Source: Acidithiobacillus acidisediminis (lineage in GTDB: Bacteria; Pseudomonadota; Gammaproteobacteria; Acidithiobacillales; Acidithiobacillaceae). From it: a stretch of DNA of 64,000 bases. The position numbers and the translations under genes were made by a program. This document shows, in pieces, positions 28,053 to 35,323 of this stretch; position 1 is the first letter of the stretch; every line of letters begins with the position of its first letter. The stretch spans positions 1,482,001 through 1,546,000 of the forward strand of contig NZ_JALQCS010000001.1 of assembly GCF_023277115.1 (NCBI RefSeq), read 5' to 3'. Under the pieces are notes generated by a model. It searched no databases. It was given only the letters and a program-made list of their open reading frames with translations, and was not told where the DNA came from.

Positions 28053-28232
28053 CTAACTCGCGAGGCGGGCCTGGCGATGGTTCCGCTGGATTTCGTAGAG
28101 GGCGAGCAACTCGCTGCGCACGATGTTAAGCTCCATATCGAGGGTCACGACCGCCGCGCCGCGCTCATTGCGACGATCGAGCAGAAAATGACGACGGGTC
28201 TGCAGATGCTGGATGCGTTCTTGTACGTTCAT
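28053..28232 (-). CDS. Small conserved-looking hypothetical protein, 59 residues
   Basis: Starts at the ATG at 28232, preceded by AGGAGAA, a good ribosome site at 5-6 bases; this decides the start against a longer upstream reading frame that overlaps the pilin gene. The product is hydrophilic and predicted helical (MNVQERIQHLQTRRH, then DMELNIVRSELLALYEIQR), with leucine spacing that would fit a short coiled coil. No signal peptide or membrane segment. I do not recognise the family. It lies 29 bases after the second pilin gene and 15 before the first cyclase, so it may be an adaptor in that cluster. Confidence 0.65.
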   Translation of the reverse strand: MNVQERIQHLQTRRHFLLDRRNERGAAVVTLDMELNIVRSELLALYEIQRNHRQARLAS

Positions 28233-28261
28233 CTTTCGTTCTCCTGGGTTAGTAGTGATGG

Positions 28262-28777
28262 CTAGGGGGTGACCCGGCCATTCTGGGTAATGACGACGCC
28301 GGAGCCGGTCGCGGCACTGGGGAAGCCGGCGGCACTGACCGCGCGGGCGATGGCGGTGCCCATGCCGGAACTGCAGTTGGCGACACCGACGGTAACTGTG
28401 ATGAAAGCAGGTCCGGCAGCGCTGATGGTGGAGGCGCTGAGGGCAACCTGCCCACACTCAGGGGCCTGACCATCCACGCGGAAGGCCGGGATGCCATTGC
28501 CATACACCGGATCCGCCACATCATGGGCGGATTGGCCATTGAGAGTGCTATAGAGATCGGTTTGCGCGTTATTGCTAGACGCGGCATAACCATTCGTTAC
28601 CGCATCTACTGCCATTTTGAAATCTGCTGCCACGGTTTGCGCCTTTGCAGTTTCGATGTACTGAAAATATTGGGGAATCGCAATCGCTGCCAAAATAGCG
28701 ATGATGGCAATCACAATCATCAGTTCAATGAGGGTAAAGCCTCTCTGTCCCTCGGGATTCCGAGTGATTGCTTCCAT
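28262..28777 (-). CDS. Type IV pilin-like protein (second of two)
   Basis: A 171-residue prepilin. The leader ends at Gly13, followed by [18 protein letters not shown], with the conserved Glu five residues after cleavage, so it is a PilD substrate. The mature part has the N-terminal hydrophobic helix and a Gly/Ala/Ser-rich globular half with two cysteines (APECGQ and VANCSSG) that could form the C-terminal disulfide loop. It could be a major pilin or a minor one. The ribosome site lies within a CCTTT/AAAGG hairpin, suggesting translation control. Confidence 0.9.
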   Translation of the reverse strand: MEAITRNPEGQRGFTLIELMIVIAIIAILAAIAIPQYFQYIETAKAQTVAADFKMAVDAVTNGYAASSNNAQTDLYSTLNGQSAHDVADPVYGNGIPAFRVDGQAPECGQVALSASTISAAGPAFITVTVGVANCSSGMGTAIARAVSAAGFPSAATGSGVVITQNGRVTP

Positions 28778-28787
28778 TGCGATTTTC

Positions 28788-28831
28788 CTTTCCGAAAGGG
28801 TTCTCTATTGCAAGAACATTTTCCGAAAGGG
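28788..28831 (-). repeat. Direct repeat TTTCCGAAAGGG; one copy folds over the pilin ribosome site
   Basis: The 12-base unit is at 28789-28800 and 28820-28831. On the minus strand the copy next to the second pilin gene reads CCTTTCGGAAAGG, a 5-bp hairpin that includes the ribosome binding site of that gene. Confidence 0.6.
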
Positions 28832-28849
28832 GCACCCCCGAGGGGGTGC
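28832..28849. other. GC-rich hairpin between the two pilin genes
   Basis: GCACCCCC and GGGGGTGC form a perfect inverted repeat with two central bases. There is no T-run on either strand, so it is more likely an mRNA-processing or stability element than a classical terminator. Confidence 0.55.
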
Positions 28850-28862
28850 AACGCCAACTTAT

Positions 28863-29387
28863 CTAACTAAAGTGAATTCCGCCATTGGAATCTATCGATA
28901 CATTGCAAGATGTGCCAGTAGAGCAACTTCCACTTTGAGTAGTAGAAGTAATTCCGTTTTGAGTTCCTTGTAGATTCATATTTGACAAAGCAGCACCAAC
29001 AGCAGTCACAAGCGTAGAAGACGCCCCTGACCCACTGAGGGAAATCAATACGTTGCTAGCAGTTGGTGTAACTGACGCCCCAGGTGTGGGTGTGCCGGTA
29101 GAACTGTTTGAACCGCCGATTATAAGGGTGTAACCACCCGGAAGTGAAAAAGTTGGCATTGAGGTAGTTTGACCAGCAGCAGCTGCAGCCACAGCCGCAG
29201 TACCTTGGGTAACCGCCTGATGAAAGTCCTGCGCAATCGTCGTCGCCTTGGACGTGACGATGTACTGCTCATACTGCGGAATGGCGATGGCCGCCAGGAT
29301 ACCGATGATCGCGATTACGATCATCAATTCGATCAGGGTGAAACCGGCTTCCGCCGCGTTCTTGACCTTCTGTACCTTCATACTCAT
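28863..29387 (-). CDS. Type IV pilin (first of two)
   Basis: A 174-residue prepilin starting at the ATG at 29387, which follows AGGAGGAAG at ideal spacing. An earlier in-frame start 30 bases upstream lacks such a site. The leader is 15 residues ending AEAG, then [18 protein letters not shown], with the conserved Glu at mature position 5. The mature part is Ser/Thr/Gly-rich with two cysteines near the end ([13 protein letters not shown]), a likely disulfide. It is the first gene after a sigma-54 promoter, the usual control for major pilins such as PilA. Assembly genes (pilBCD, pilMNOPQ) are not in the window, apart from pilF. Confidence 0.92.
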   Translation of the reverse strand: MSMKVQKVKNAAEAGFTLIELMIVIAIIGILAAIAIPQYEQYIVTSKATTIAQDFHQAVTQGTAAVAAAAAGQTTSMPTFSLPGGYTLIIGGSNSSTGTPTPGASVTPTASNVLISLSGSGASSTLVTAVGAALSNMNLQGTQNGITSTTQSGSCSTGTSCNVSIDSNGGIHFS

Positions 29388-29448
29388 GTTACTTCCTCCT
29401 GCAGGGAGATGATCCAAAACTCACACCATGCGAGTTGCAGGAAGACAA

Positions 29449-29464
29449 AGCAATTAGCGTGCCA
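29449..29464 (-). promoter_or_regulatory. Sigma-54 (RpoN) promoter of the pilin cluster
   Basis: Minus strand TGGCACG-CTAA-TTGCT matches the sigma-54 consensus TGGCACG-N4-TTGCW at every defined position. Transcription should start near 29438, giving a leader of about 50 bases before the first pilin gene. Pilin promoters in other bacteria use RpoN with the PilR activator. Confidence 0.85.
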
Positions 29465-29781
29465 ATTCCTTATCTCATTGTTTTTGGTAGAGTATTAAAA
29501 AAGTGCGGGCTTTCCCCAAGCCTGCGCGGACGCCAGTGCATGTAACATCAGTGTTTGCAAATTCGCTAAAATAATCGACCCATCTACAATAACCTTAGGA
29601 TAAACAAGGCATTGCCATCATTCCCCCGTAGAGAGCGTGTGACACGAAAACCTGTCCGCCGCCTTATTCTGTGACAAAAAATCGTGTCCGGATCCTGACC
29701 GTTCTGCACCTAATCGAGTTGGTGTCCCGCTTCGCCCCTGGCGGCAAGTGGAAAGGCGAGTAGATCCGAAAAGGTGCGATC
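29465..29781. other. Non-coding stretch between the pilin promoter and brnA
   Basis: Besides a minus-strand terminator at 29497-29527 I see no supportable gene. It should contain the activator (PilR-type) sites expected upstream of a sigma-54 promoter, but none can be identified by eye. A 62-codon frame at 29664-29852 overlaps brnA and has no ribosome site. Confidence 0.5.
29497..29527 (-). terminator. Candidate terminator of the brnTA unit
   Basis: On the minus strand GGCTT and AAGCC form a short stem within a GC-rich context, followed by CCGCAC and TTTTTT. It would stop brnTA transcription just before the sigma-54 promoter. Confidence 0.5.
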
Positions 29782-30123
29782 TTACTCCGGACCCCTATCT
29801 TCACTTTTCGCGTGCGCCTTGTGCGCCTCAACGTAGGAGCGCAACACGGCATTCATGCGCGACTGATACCGCTTGCCGGTGTGCTTAAAGAACTCCAGCA
29901 CTTCGGCGTCAACGCGAAGCGTGATTTGCTTCTTGGTGCGGGGCAACTCCGTTGCCGCCTTCATCCAAATGGCATCGGGCAAGTAGGGCGCATCGCTGTA
30001 GTCGATCTGCTCATCAGGCATGGCCGCGACAGCCTCAAGTTCGGCACGCTGTTGCGCCGTCAATGGCGGCAAATTCTTGGGGTCAAGGGTGAGCTTGACG
30101 GTATTGCTTGCGTTCTTGTTCAT
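29782..30123 (-). CDS. brnA: BrnA-type antitoxin
   Basis: A 113-residue protein. The N-terminal half (LTAQQRAELEAVAAMPDEQIDYSDAP) is the toxin-binding region typical of BrnA. The C-terminal half (KKQITLRVDAEVLEFFKHTGKRYQSRMNAVL, in part) is a ribbon-helix-helix DNA-binding domain of the BrnA_antitoxin family. It neutralises the BrnT ribonuclease and represses the operon as a complex. The ATG at 30123 lies inside brnT, a 41-base overlap, so synthesis is translationally coupled in the toxin-first order usual for BrnTA. Confidence 0.9.
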   Translation of the reverse strand: MNKNASNTVKLTLDPKNLPPLTAQQRAELEAVAAMPDEQIDYSDAPYLPDAIWMKAATELPRTKKQITLRVDAEVLEFFKHTGKRYQSRMNAVLRSYVEAHKAHAKSEDRGPE

Positions 30124-30361
30124 TGGCTTTTCTCGCTGAAATTAGCCGGATGGTTTCCTCATGCCGGACGGTATAAACCACGTACAGCAAGGCGGGGTCG
30201 GCATAACCGATGGTTGCCCATCGATCTTCGCCATAGTCCTCGCGCCCGTCGTACGCCTCAATGCGGTAAGGATCGAGCAGGACTCGCGCCGCAACGCTGA
30301 ATCGCACGCCGTGCTTCCGCAGGTTTAGTGCCTCCTTGTCGGCGTCCCATTCAAAGTCCAT
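30083..30361 (-). CDS. brnT: BrnT-type ribonuclease toxin
   Basis: A 92-residue protein of the BrnT family with a RelE-like fold. It begins MDFEWDADKEALNLRKHGV, the strongly conserved BrnT opening, and contains DGREDYGEDRWATIGY and RLISARKANEQERK with the conserved catalytic Arg/Lys cluster. Family members cleave RNA and arrest growth. The ATG at 30361 fits the family start; the longer in-frame extension is unlikely. A TACAAT box lies 9-14 bases before the start, so the transcript may have almost no leader. Confidence 0.92.
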   Translation of the reverse strand: MDFEWDADKEALNLRKHGVRFSVAARVLLDPYRIEAYDGREDYGEDRWATIGYADPALLYVVYTVRHEETIRLISARKANEQERKQYRQAHP

Positions 30362-30485
30362 GGCCTTATTGTAGATTCGTTTTGTAGTTACATCCAGCTT
30401 TATCTGTTCATCTGTCCACCTCTTTTCCGCTTTCCTGCAGGAAAACCCTGTGCTAGCTTTTTGGAATCTAACGACAGGAGTCTCG

Positions 30486-30971
30486 TTGCCCGTGTCCTCC
30501 GCTCCCAGCAACACCCGCATCTGGATTGGCGCGCAAAGTGCAAGTTTATTGGCAGGGACGAGTCGACAGGCCTGTTACCGGCTGGCCGACAGTGGCGAGG
30601 TGACCATCCGGCACGCAGAAAACAAGCGTCTGGAATTTTCCGCCCAGGATTTGGCGTCGCGGATTGGGCTGGATCTCACCCAGGAGGCCGGAGAGCTCTT
30701 GGTGTTGGCCGATGAAGGGGACAACGCCGCCATGCGCGAGTTTGGTCTCTTCCTCTTGGCGCAGGGGCGGGAATCTGCCGCGTTGGCATGGCTGCTCTTG
30801 GCTGCCGAGAAAAAGGATGTGGATGCGATGGACTGGGTGAGCACCTGTTTTTTGGAGGGGGTGGGAACCGATCCAGACTTGGCGCAGGCCTTGCGCTGGT
30901 TAGGAGAGGCTGCGGTAGCCGGACATCAGGTGGCGGCTGCCAAAATCGCGTCACTCCAGGAGCTGTCCTAA
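30486..30971 (+). CDS. Sel1-like repeat protein with HTH-like N-terminus
   Basis: A 161-residue protein beginning at TTG 30486; ACAGGAG at 30475-30481 supports this start over an ATG at 30450 that has no ribosome site. Residues ~10-55 (WIGAQSASLLAGTSRQACYRLADSGEV) look like an excisionase/MerR-type helix-turn-helix with following wing (RLEFSAQDL). Residues ~75-150 contain two Sel1-type helical repeats (GRESAALAWLLLAAEKKDVDAMDW, in part, and LAQALRWLGEAAVAGHQVAA). Such repeats mediate protein contacts. I do not know a named family with this combination; it might be a small regulator. It is divergent from brnT. Confidence 0.7.
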   Translation: MPVSSAPSNTRIWIGAQSASLLAGTSRQACYRLADSGEVTIRHAENKRLEFSAQDLASRIGLDLTQEAGELLVLADEGDNAAMREFGLFLLAQGRESAALAWLLLAAEKKDVDAMDWVSTCFLEGVGTDPDLAQALRWLGEAAVAGHQVAAAKIASLQELS

Positions 30972-31047
30972 AGGACATGGCCCCATGCCCATTGGCGCAA
31001 GGCGCGCCGGGCTTGGAGCCATGGATATAGAACGATACCAGTGGCCC

Positions 31048-31078
31048 GGCTCTGGGCGCTGATTGTTCGCCCAGAACC
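31048..31078. terminator. Strong hairpin between convergent genes
   Basis: TCTGGGCG and CGCCCAGA form an 8-bp perfect stem around CTGATTGTT, extended by further G-C pairs. It lies between the Sel1-repeat gene and the RND gene, which converge. No T-run follows on either strand, so termination by it is only probable. Confidence 0.45.
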
Positions 31079-31081
31079 AGA

Positions 31082-34000
31082 TCAGCCGGGATGGCTGGCG
31101 GTGTTGCCCAACAGATGCTCGCGCTTGTCACGGATATCCTTGGCCAGGGCCATATACATGGCGGGCACGACAAAGAGCGAGAACAGTGCGCCGATAGCGA
31201 GACCGGTGCAGATCACCAAACCCATCTGGTAGCGCGATACCGATCCGGGCCCCGTCGCAAATACCAGCGGCAACACCCCCAGTACCATGGCCGCCGTGGT
31301 CATCAGGATCGGGCGCAACCGGATACTGGAGGCCTTTTCTACCGCCTCCCGCTTATCCAAGCCTTCGTGCAGCTGAATGCTGTTGGCGAATTGCACGATC
31401 AGAATACCCTGCTTGGCAATCAACCCAATCAGCGTGATCAGCCCCACCTCGGTATAGATGTTGATGGAGCCCAAGCCCAAGCTGATGAAGATCAACGCAC
31501 CACTGATCGACATGGGCACGGTGATCAACACAATCAACGGATCGCGGAAGCTCTCGAACTGCGCCGAAAGAAGCAGGTAGATCAGCAGGATAGCCAGTAG
31601 GAAGGTCACCAGTAGGCCGCCTTTTTCCTGCATGTACTGGCGCGATTGGCTGCCATAGTTGATCTGATAATCACTCGGCATCACCTTTTCCGAGGCGTGA
31701 CGGAAAAAGCTGAGCGCCTGCCCCATGCTCACGCCGGGTTTGGGAACCGCCTGTATCGTGGCCGCATTCAACTGATCAAACTGCGGCAAAAATTGCGGCT
31801 CCGTGCGCGTCGTGATCTGCACCAGCGTGGAAAGAGGCACCAGGGCACCGCTGGCTGTGCTGATGTAGTAGTGCTTCAGCATGCCCGGATCAGCGCGGAA
31901 GTGGTCCGGCACTTGCGGAATCACCTTATAACTGCGCCCATCCATGTCAAAACGGTTGACGTAATTGCCACCCAGCAGGGGCTGCAGATCCTGTGCAATG
32001 GTCGCCATGCTGATACCCAGGTTTCCCGCGAGATTCCGGTTGATTTTCAGCACTACTTCGGGGTTGTCGATGCGCAGATCCTTGGTGACATAAAAGAACA
32101 AACCACTCTTGTAGGCTGCGCCAACCACTTGATCCGCGACCTGATCGAGCTTGGTATAGCTACCCGGGCTCTGCAGAACAAATTGCACCGGCAGACCGCC
32201 GGAGGAGCCCGGCAGGGGAGGAGGTAGGAAGGAAGCTACCTGCAAGCCTGTAACGGATTGCAGAGCCTTCTGAACCTTGGGCTGCAAGGCCATGGCGGTA
32301 GTACTGCGCGCATCCCAGGGGGTCAGACGAATGCCGGCAAAGAGACTGTTGCTCGCGGCTCCGCTCCCAGCGGAGATTCCTGTCACCATAAAGGTCGCCG
32401 CCTTTTCGGGGTACTGATCTAACACGTGCAGTACGTCCTTACCGTAATGCACCAAAGCCTCCGGAGTAATCGTAGGTCCGCCGGTGCCTGCATTGAAAAT
32501 AATTCCTTGATCTTCTTGGGGTGCCAGCTCTGACTTTGCGGTGGTGAACAAAAAGTAAATGCTGACAAAGACGACCGCCGCAAATAGCAAAGTCACCGGG
32601 ACGTAATTCAGACTGCCACGCAAAAGGCGATCGTATAACCGAGTGAGAGCACTGAAGCGAGCGTCGATAAAGTGCCCGAAACCATGCTCTTGGGTCGGCC
32701 GCAAGACCTTGCTGGCCAGCATGGGAGACAGGGTGAGGGCAACGATCATGGAGATCAGCACCGCCGCCACCAGGGTAAAGGCAAACTCGCCAAAGAGGCT
32801 GCCGGTCAGGCCACCCATGAAGGCAATGGGGGCAAAGACGGCGATCAGCGTTGTGGACATGACGACGATGGCAGAGCCGAGCTCTCTGCCGGTCATGATT
32901 GCTGCTTCAAAAGGCGAGCGTCCTTCGTCGATGTGGCGATGCACGTTCTCAACGACGATGATGGCATCATCGACGACCAGCCCAATCGCCAATACAAAGG
33001 CGAGCAGGGTGATCAGATTGATGGAATAGCCCAGGGCCCACATGATCAGGCCAGCGCCAACAATGGAGAGGGGAATGGCTACGCCAGGAATGATTGCTGC
33101 GCGCCAGGAGCCCAAGGTCAGGAAGATGACCAAGAGCACCACTGCCAGGGTGATGCCGATGGTCAACATGACCTCATCCAAGGACGCCTTGATGAAGACG
33201 CTGGCATCGTAGGGAATCGCCTCGTGCAGGCCTGGAGGCAGTCCTTTGTCGATGTTTTTGAGCGCGGCCTTGACCCCACTGGCGACATCCAGGGAATTGG
33301 CCGAGGGCGATTCCTGAATGCCAATAAAGGCGGCCGGACGCCCATCGAAAAAGGCGTAAGAGGTGTAGTCTTGCGCCCCAAGCTCGACTTTGGCTACATC
33401 TTTGAGGCGAATCAGGGTATTGCCAGACTGGCTAATGACCAGATTGTCAAATTCCTGCACATTGTGCAGATTGGTGGTAGCAACGATGGTGTTCTGCACC
33501 GTCTTGCCACGGGTTTGACCAACAGCTGAAATGAAGTCGTTATCCTTGAGCGCCGTCGCAACCTGAGCGGCGCTGATGCCCAAGGCCGCCATCTTTTGCG
33601 GATTGAGCCAGACGCGCATGGCGTAAGTGTTGCCGTTGCCTGCGCCCGGCGGCAGGATTTGCGCCTCTCCCACTCCGGGTACGGTGGCCAACTGGGGCTG
33701 CACCACGCGCAACAGGTAGTCGGTGATTTGCTGCTGGTTCAGGGTCTTACTGTAGAACGCCACGTACATCAAATCCGTCGTGCTACCAACGGTCACGTTG
33801 ATCACCGGCAACTGACTACCGCTCGGTAGTTGATCGGTAACCTGCTGCACCTTGGCTTGGATATTGGCCAGGGCGGAACTGGGGGGCGTATCCAGCTTCA
33901 TGTAGATGGTGATGGTGGAGGTGCCCTCGGAGCTATTCGAGGTCAGGTAATCGATATGCGGCGCGCTGGCAATCACCTTCTCCAGGCGAGTGGTCACAAA

Positions 34001-34183
34001 ACCCTGCACGGTTGCTGGGCTCGCACCAGGGTACGCGGTGGTGATAGTGACCACGGTATTGGTCAATGCCGGGTACTGCCGCACCGTCATCATCATGAAG
34101 GCGTGTAAGCCCAGCAGGAAAATCACCAGATTCAGGGCCGTGGCCATGACCGGCCGACGAACGAAGATTTCGGTAAAACGCAT
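31082..34183 (-). CDS. RND efflux pump inner-membrane transporter (HAE1/AcrB type)
   Basis: A 1033-residue proton-driven exporter. It begins MRFTEIFVRRPVMATALNLV and shows the usual two halves of six membrane segments with large periplasmic loops. The proton-relay aspartates are present in GLVVDDAIIVVENVHRHIDEG, as is the FAPIAFMGGLTGSLF segment. The sequence fits the hydrophobe/amphiphile (drug, solvent, lipid) class rather than the heavy-metal CzcA class, which carries different TM4 residues. It starts 9 bases after the adaptor gene. Substrate is unknown. The three genes together give a complete tripartite pump. Confidence 0.93.
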   Translation of the reverse strand: MRFTEIFVRRPVMATALNLVIFLLGLHAFMMMTVRQYPALTNTVVTITTAYPGASPATVQGFVTTRLEKVIASAPHIDYLTSNSSEGTSTITIYMKLDTPPSSALANIQAKVQQVTDQLPSGSQLPVINVTVGSTTDLMYVAFYSKTLNQQQITDYLLRVVQPQLATVPGVGEAQILPPGAGNGNTYAMRVWLNPQKMAALGISAAQVATALKDNDFISAVGQTRGKTVQNTIVATTNLHNVQEFDNLVISQSGNTLIRLKDVAKVELGAQDYTSYAFFDGRPAAFIGIQESPSANSLDVASGVKAALKNIDKGLPPGLHEAIPYDASVFIKASLDEVMLTIGITLAVVLLVIFLTLGSWRAAIIPGVAIPLSIVGAGLIMWALGYSINLITLLAFVLAIGLVVDDAIIVVENVHRHIDEGRSPFEAAIMTGRELGSAIVVMSTTLIAVFAPIAFMGGLTGSLFGEFAFTLVAAVLISMIVALTLSPMLASKVLRPTQEHGFGHFIDARFSALTRLYDRLLRGSLNYVPVTLLFAAVVFVSIYFLFTTAKSELAPQEDQGIIFNAGTGGPTITPEALVHYGKDVLHVLDQYPEKAATFMVTGISAGSGAASNSLFAGIRLTPWDARSTTAMALQPKVQKALQSVTGLQVASFLPPPLPGSSGGLPVQFVLQSPGSYTKLDQVADQVVGAAYKSGLFFYVTKDLRIDNPEVVLKINRNLAGNLGISMATIAQDLQPLLGGNYVNRFDMDGRSYKVIPQVPDHFRADPGMLKHYYISTASGALVPLSTLVQITTRTEPQFLPQFDQLNAATIQAVPKPGVSMGQALSFFRHASEKVMPSDYQINYGSQSRQYMQEKGGLLVTFLLAILLIYLLLSAQFESFRDPLIVLITVPMSISGALIFISLGLGSINIYTEVGLITLIGLIAKQGILIVQFANSIQLHEGLDKREAVEKASSIRLRPILMTTAAMVLGVLPLVFATGPGSVSRYQMGLVICTGLAIGALFSLFVVPAMYMALAKDIRDKREHLLGNTASHPG

Positions 34184-34192
34184 GGGTATGCC

Positions 34193-35278
34193 TCAGTCCG
34201 ACGCTGCGACGCTGACCGGCGCGTCATTGGTAAGTTTGACTTGGCCCGCCGTAACGATCAGGTCTCCCGCTTTCAATCCTTTGCGAATGGCGACCTGACC
34301 GTCACGCTCTGCGCCCGTTTCTACAACGTGCTGCACCGCAATCTGGCTTTTTTTGCCATCTACGGTCTTGCTTTCGACGACATATACGAAGTTCCCGTAG
34401 GTGTTGTAGGTAATTGCCGCCGCTGGCACCGTAAGCACCTTTTGCACTGCATCGCGCACCACAGTGACCTGGCCGAACATGCCAGGACGTAGCACATTCT
34501 TGGGGTTTTCCAGAGTGGCCTGAATCTCTACCTGACGCGTCTGGGAATTGATGGCGGAGCCCAACGCGGTAATCTTGCCAATAAACGTCTGGTTACCCGT
34601 TGCGTCGGACTGGAAATGTACCGGCGTACCCCGCTGCAGCAACGGAAGGTCTGCTTGCGGCAGAGTAAAATCCACATGGAGCGGGTTCCAGGACTGTAGA
34701 TCCGCGATGGCGGTTCCTGGCATTACATATTGCCCAACGTTTATCTTGTTGATGCCGATGTAGCCACTGAAGGGGGCGCTGATGGCCAGCTTGTGTAAGG
34801 TCGCTTGATCATTTTGTACCGTAGCCTGATCAACCGCATAGGTGGCGCGCGCCTGGTCCAGTTGCGCCTGGCTTGCGGCCTTGTCGGCAATCAAGGCTTC
34901 GGTTCGTTTGAGGTTGACCTCGGCAAGATGCAAATTGGCTCGATCGACCCGCAGCTGCGCCAGCTGGTTGCTGTCGTCTACCTGCACCAAGAGCTGTCCG
35001 GCGTGGACATAGCTACCCGAATGAAAATAAATGGCGGTAATGTTACCCGCAATCTGCGTGCTGAGTTCCGTACCTTGCACGGCCTTCAGCGAAGCGACTG
35101 CCTGCAGTTCGGGGTGCCACTCCTGCTCCCGTACTTTGGTTGCCGACACCGAAAATACCGGTTTGGGGGCGTTGGCGATAGCCTTGGCAACCATCTGGTT
35201 GACAAATGCCTTGAAGCCAAAAATCCCACCAAATAGGATGACTAAACCGAGAATAACGATAGCGTATGCTTTTTTCAT
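34193..35278 (-). CDS. RND efflux periplasmic adaptor (membrane fusion protein)
   Basis: A 361-residue adaptor with an uncleaved N-terminal anchor (AYAIVILGLVILFGGIFGF). It contains the lipoyl halves (ELSTQIAGNITAIYFHSGSYV, in part, and LAISAPFSGYIGI), an alpha-helical hairpin of about 70 residues, and the beta-barrel domain (RPGMFGQVTVV). It links the inner-membrane pump to the outer-membrane channel. It lies 45 bases after the channel gene and 9 before the pump gene. Confidence 0.92.
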   Translation of the reverse strand: MKKAYAIVILGLVILFGGIFGFKAFVNQMVAKAIANAPKPVFSVSATKVREQEWHPELQAVASLKAVQGTELSTQIAGNITAIYFHSGSYVHAGQLLVQVDDSNQLAQLRVDRANLHLAEVNLKRTEALIADKAASQAQLDQARATYAVDQATVQNDQATLHKLAISAPFSGYIGINKINVGQYVMPGTAIADLQSWNPLHVDFTLPQADLPLLQRGTPVHFQSDATGNQTFIGKITALGSAINSQTRQVEIQATLENPKNVLRPGMFGQVTVVRDAVQKVLTVPAAAITYNTYGNFVYVVESKTVDGKKSQIAVQHVVETGAERDGQVAIRKGLKAGDLIVTAGQVKLTNDAPVSVAASD

Positions 35279-35323
35279 TACAGATCTCCGGTGCCGGTTG
35301 CCGGGGGAATGAGAGACGAGGAT

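Noticed and set aside
28832-28849. Classical Rho-independent terminator between the pilin genes
   Set aside because: The hairpin is strong but no T-run follows on either strand, so I list it as a hairpin only.
29664-29852. A 62-codon minus-strand open frame beside brnA
   Set aside because: Overlaps brnA in another frame, is basic and low in information, and lacks a ribosome site.
30450-30485. Upstream ATG start for the Sel1-repeat protein
   Set aside because: No ribosome site precedes it, whereas ACAGGAG stands five bases before the TTG at 30486.
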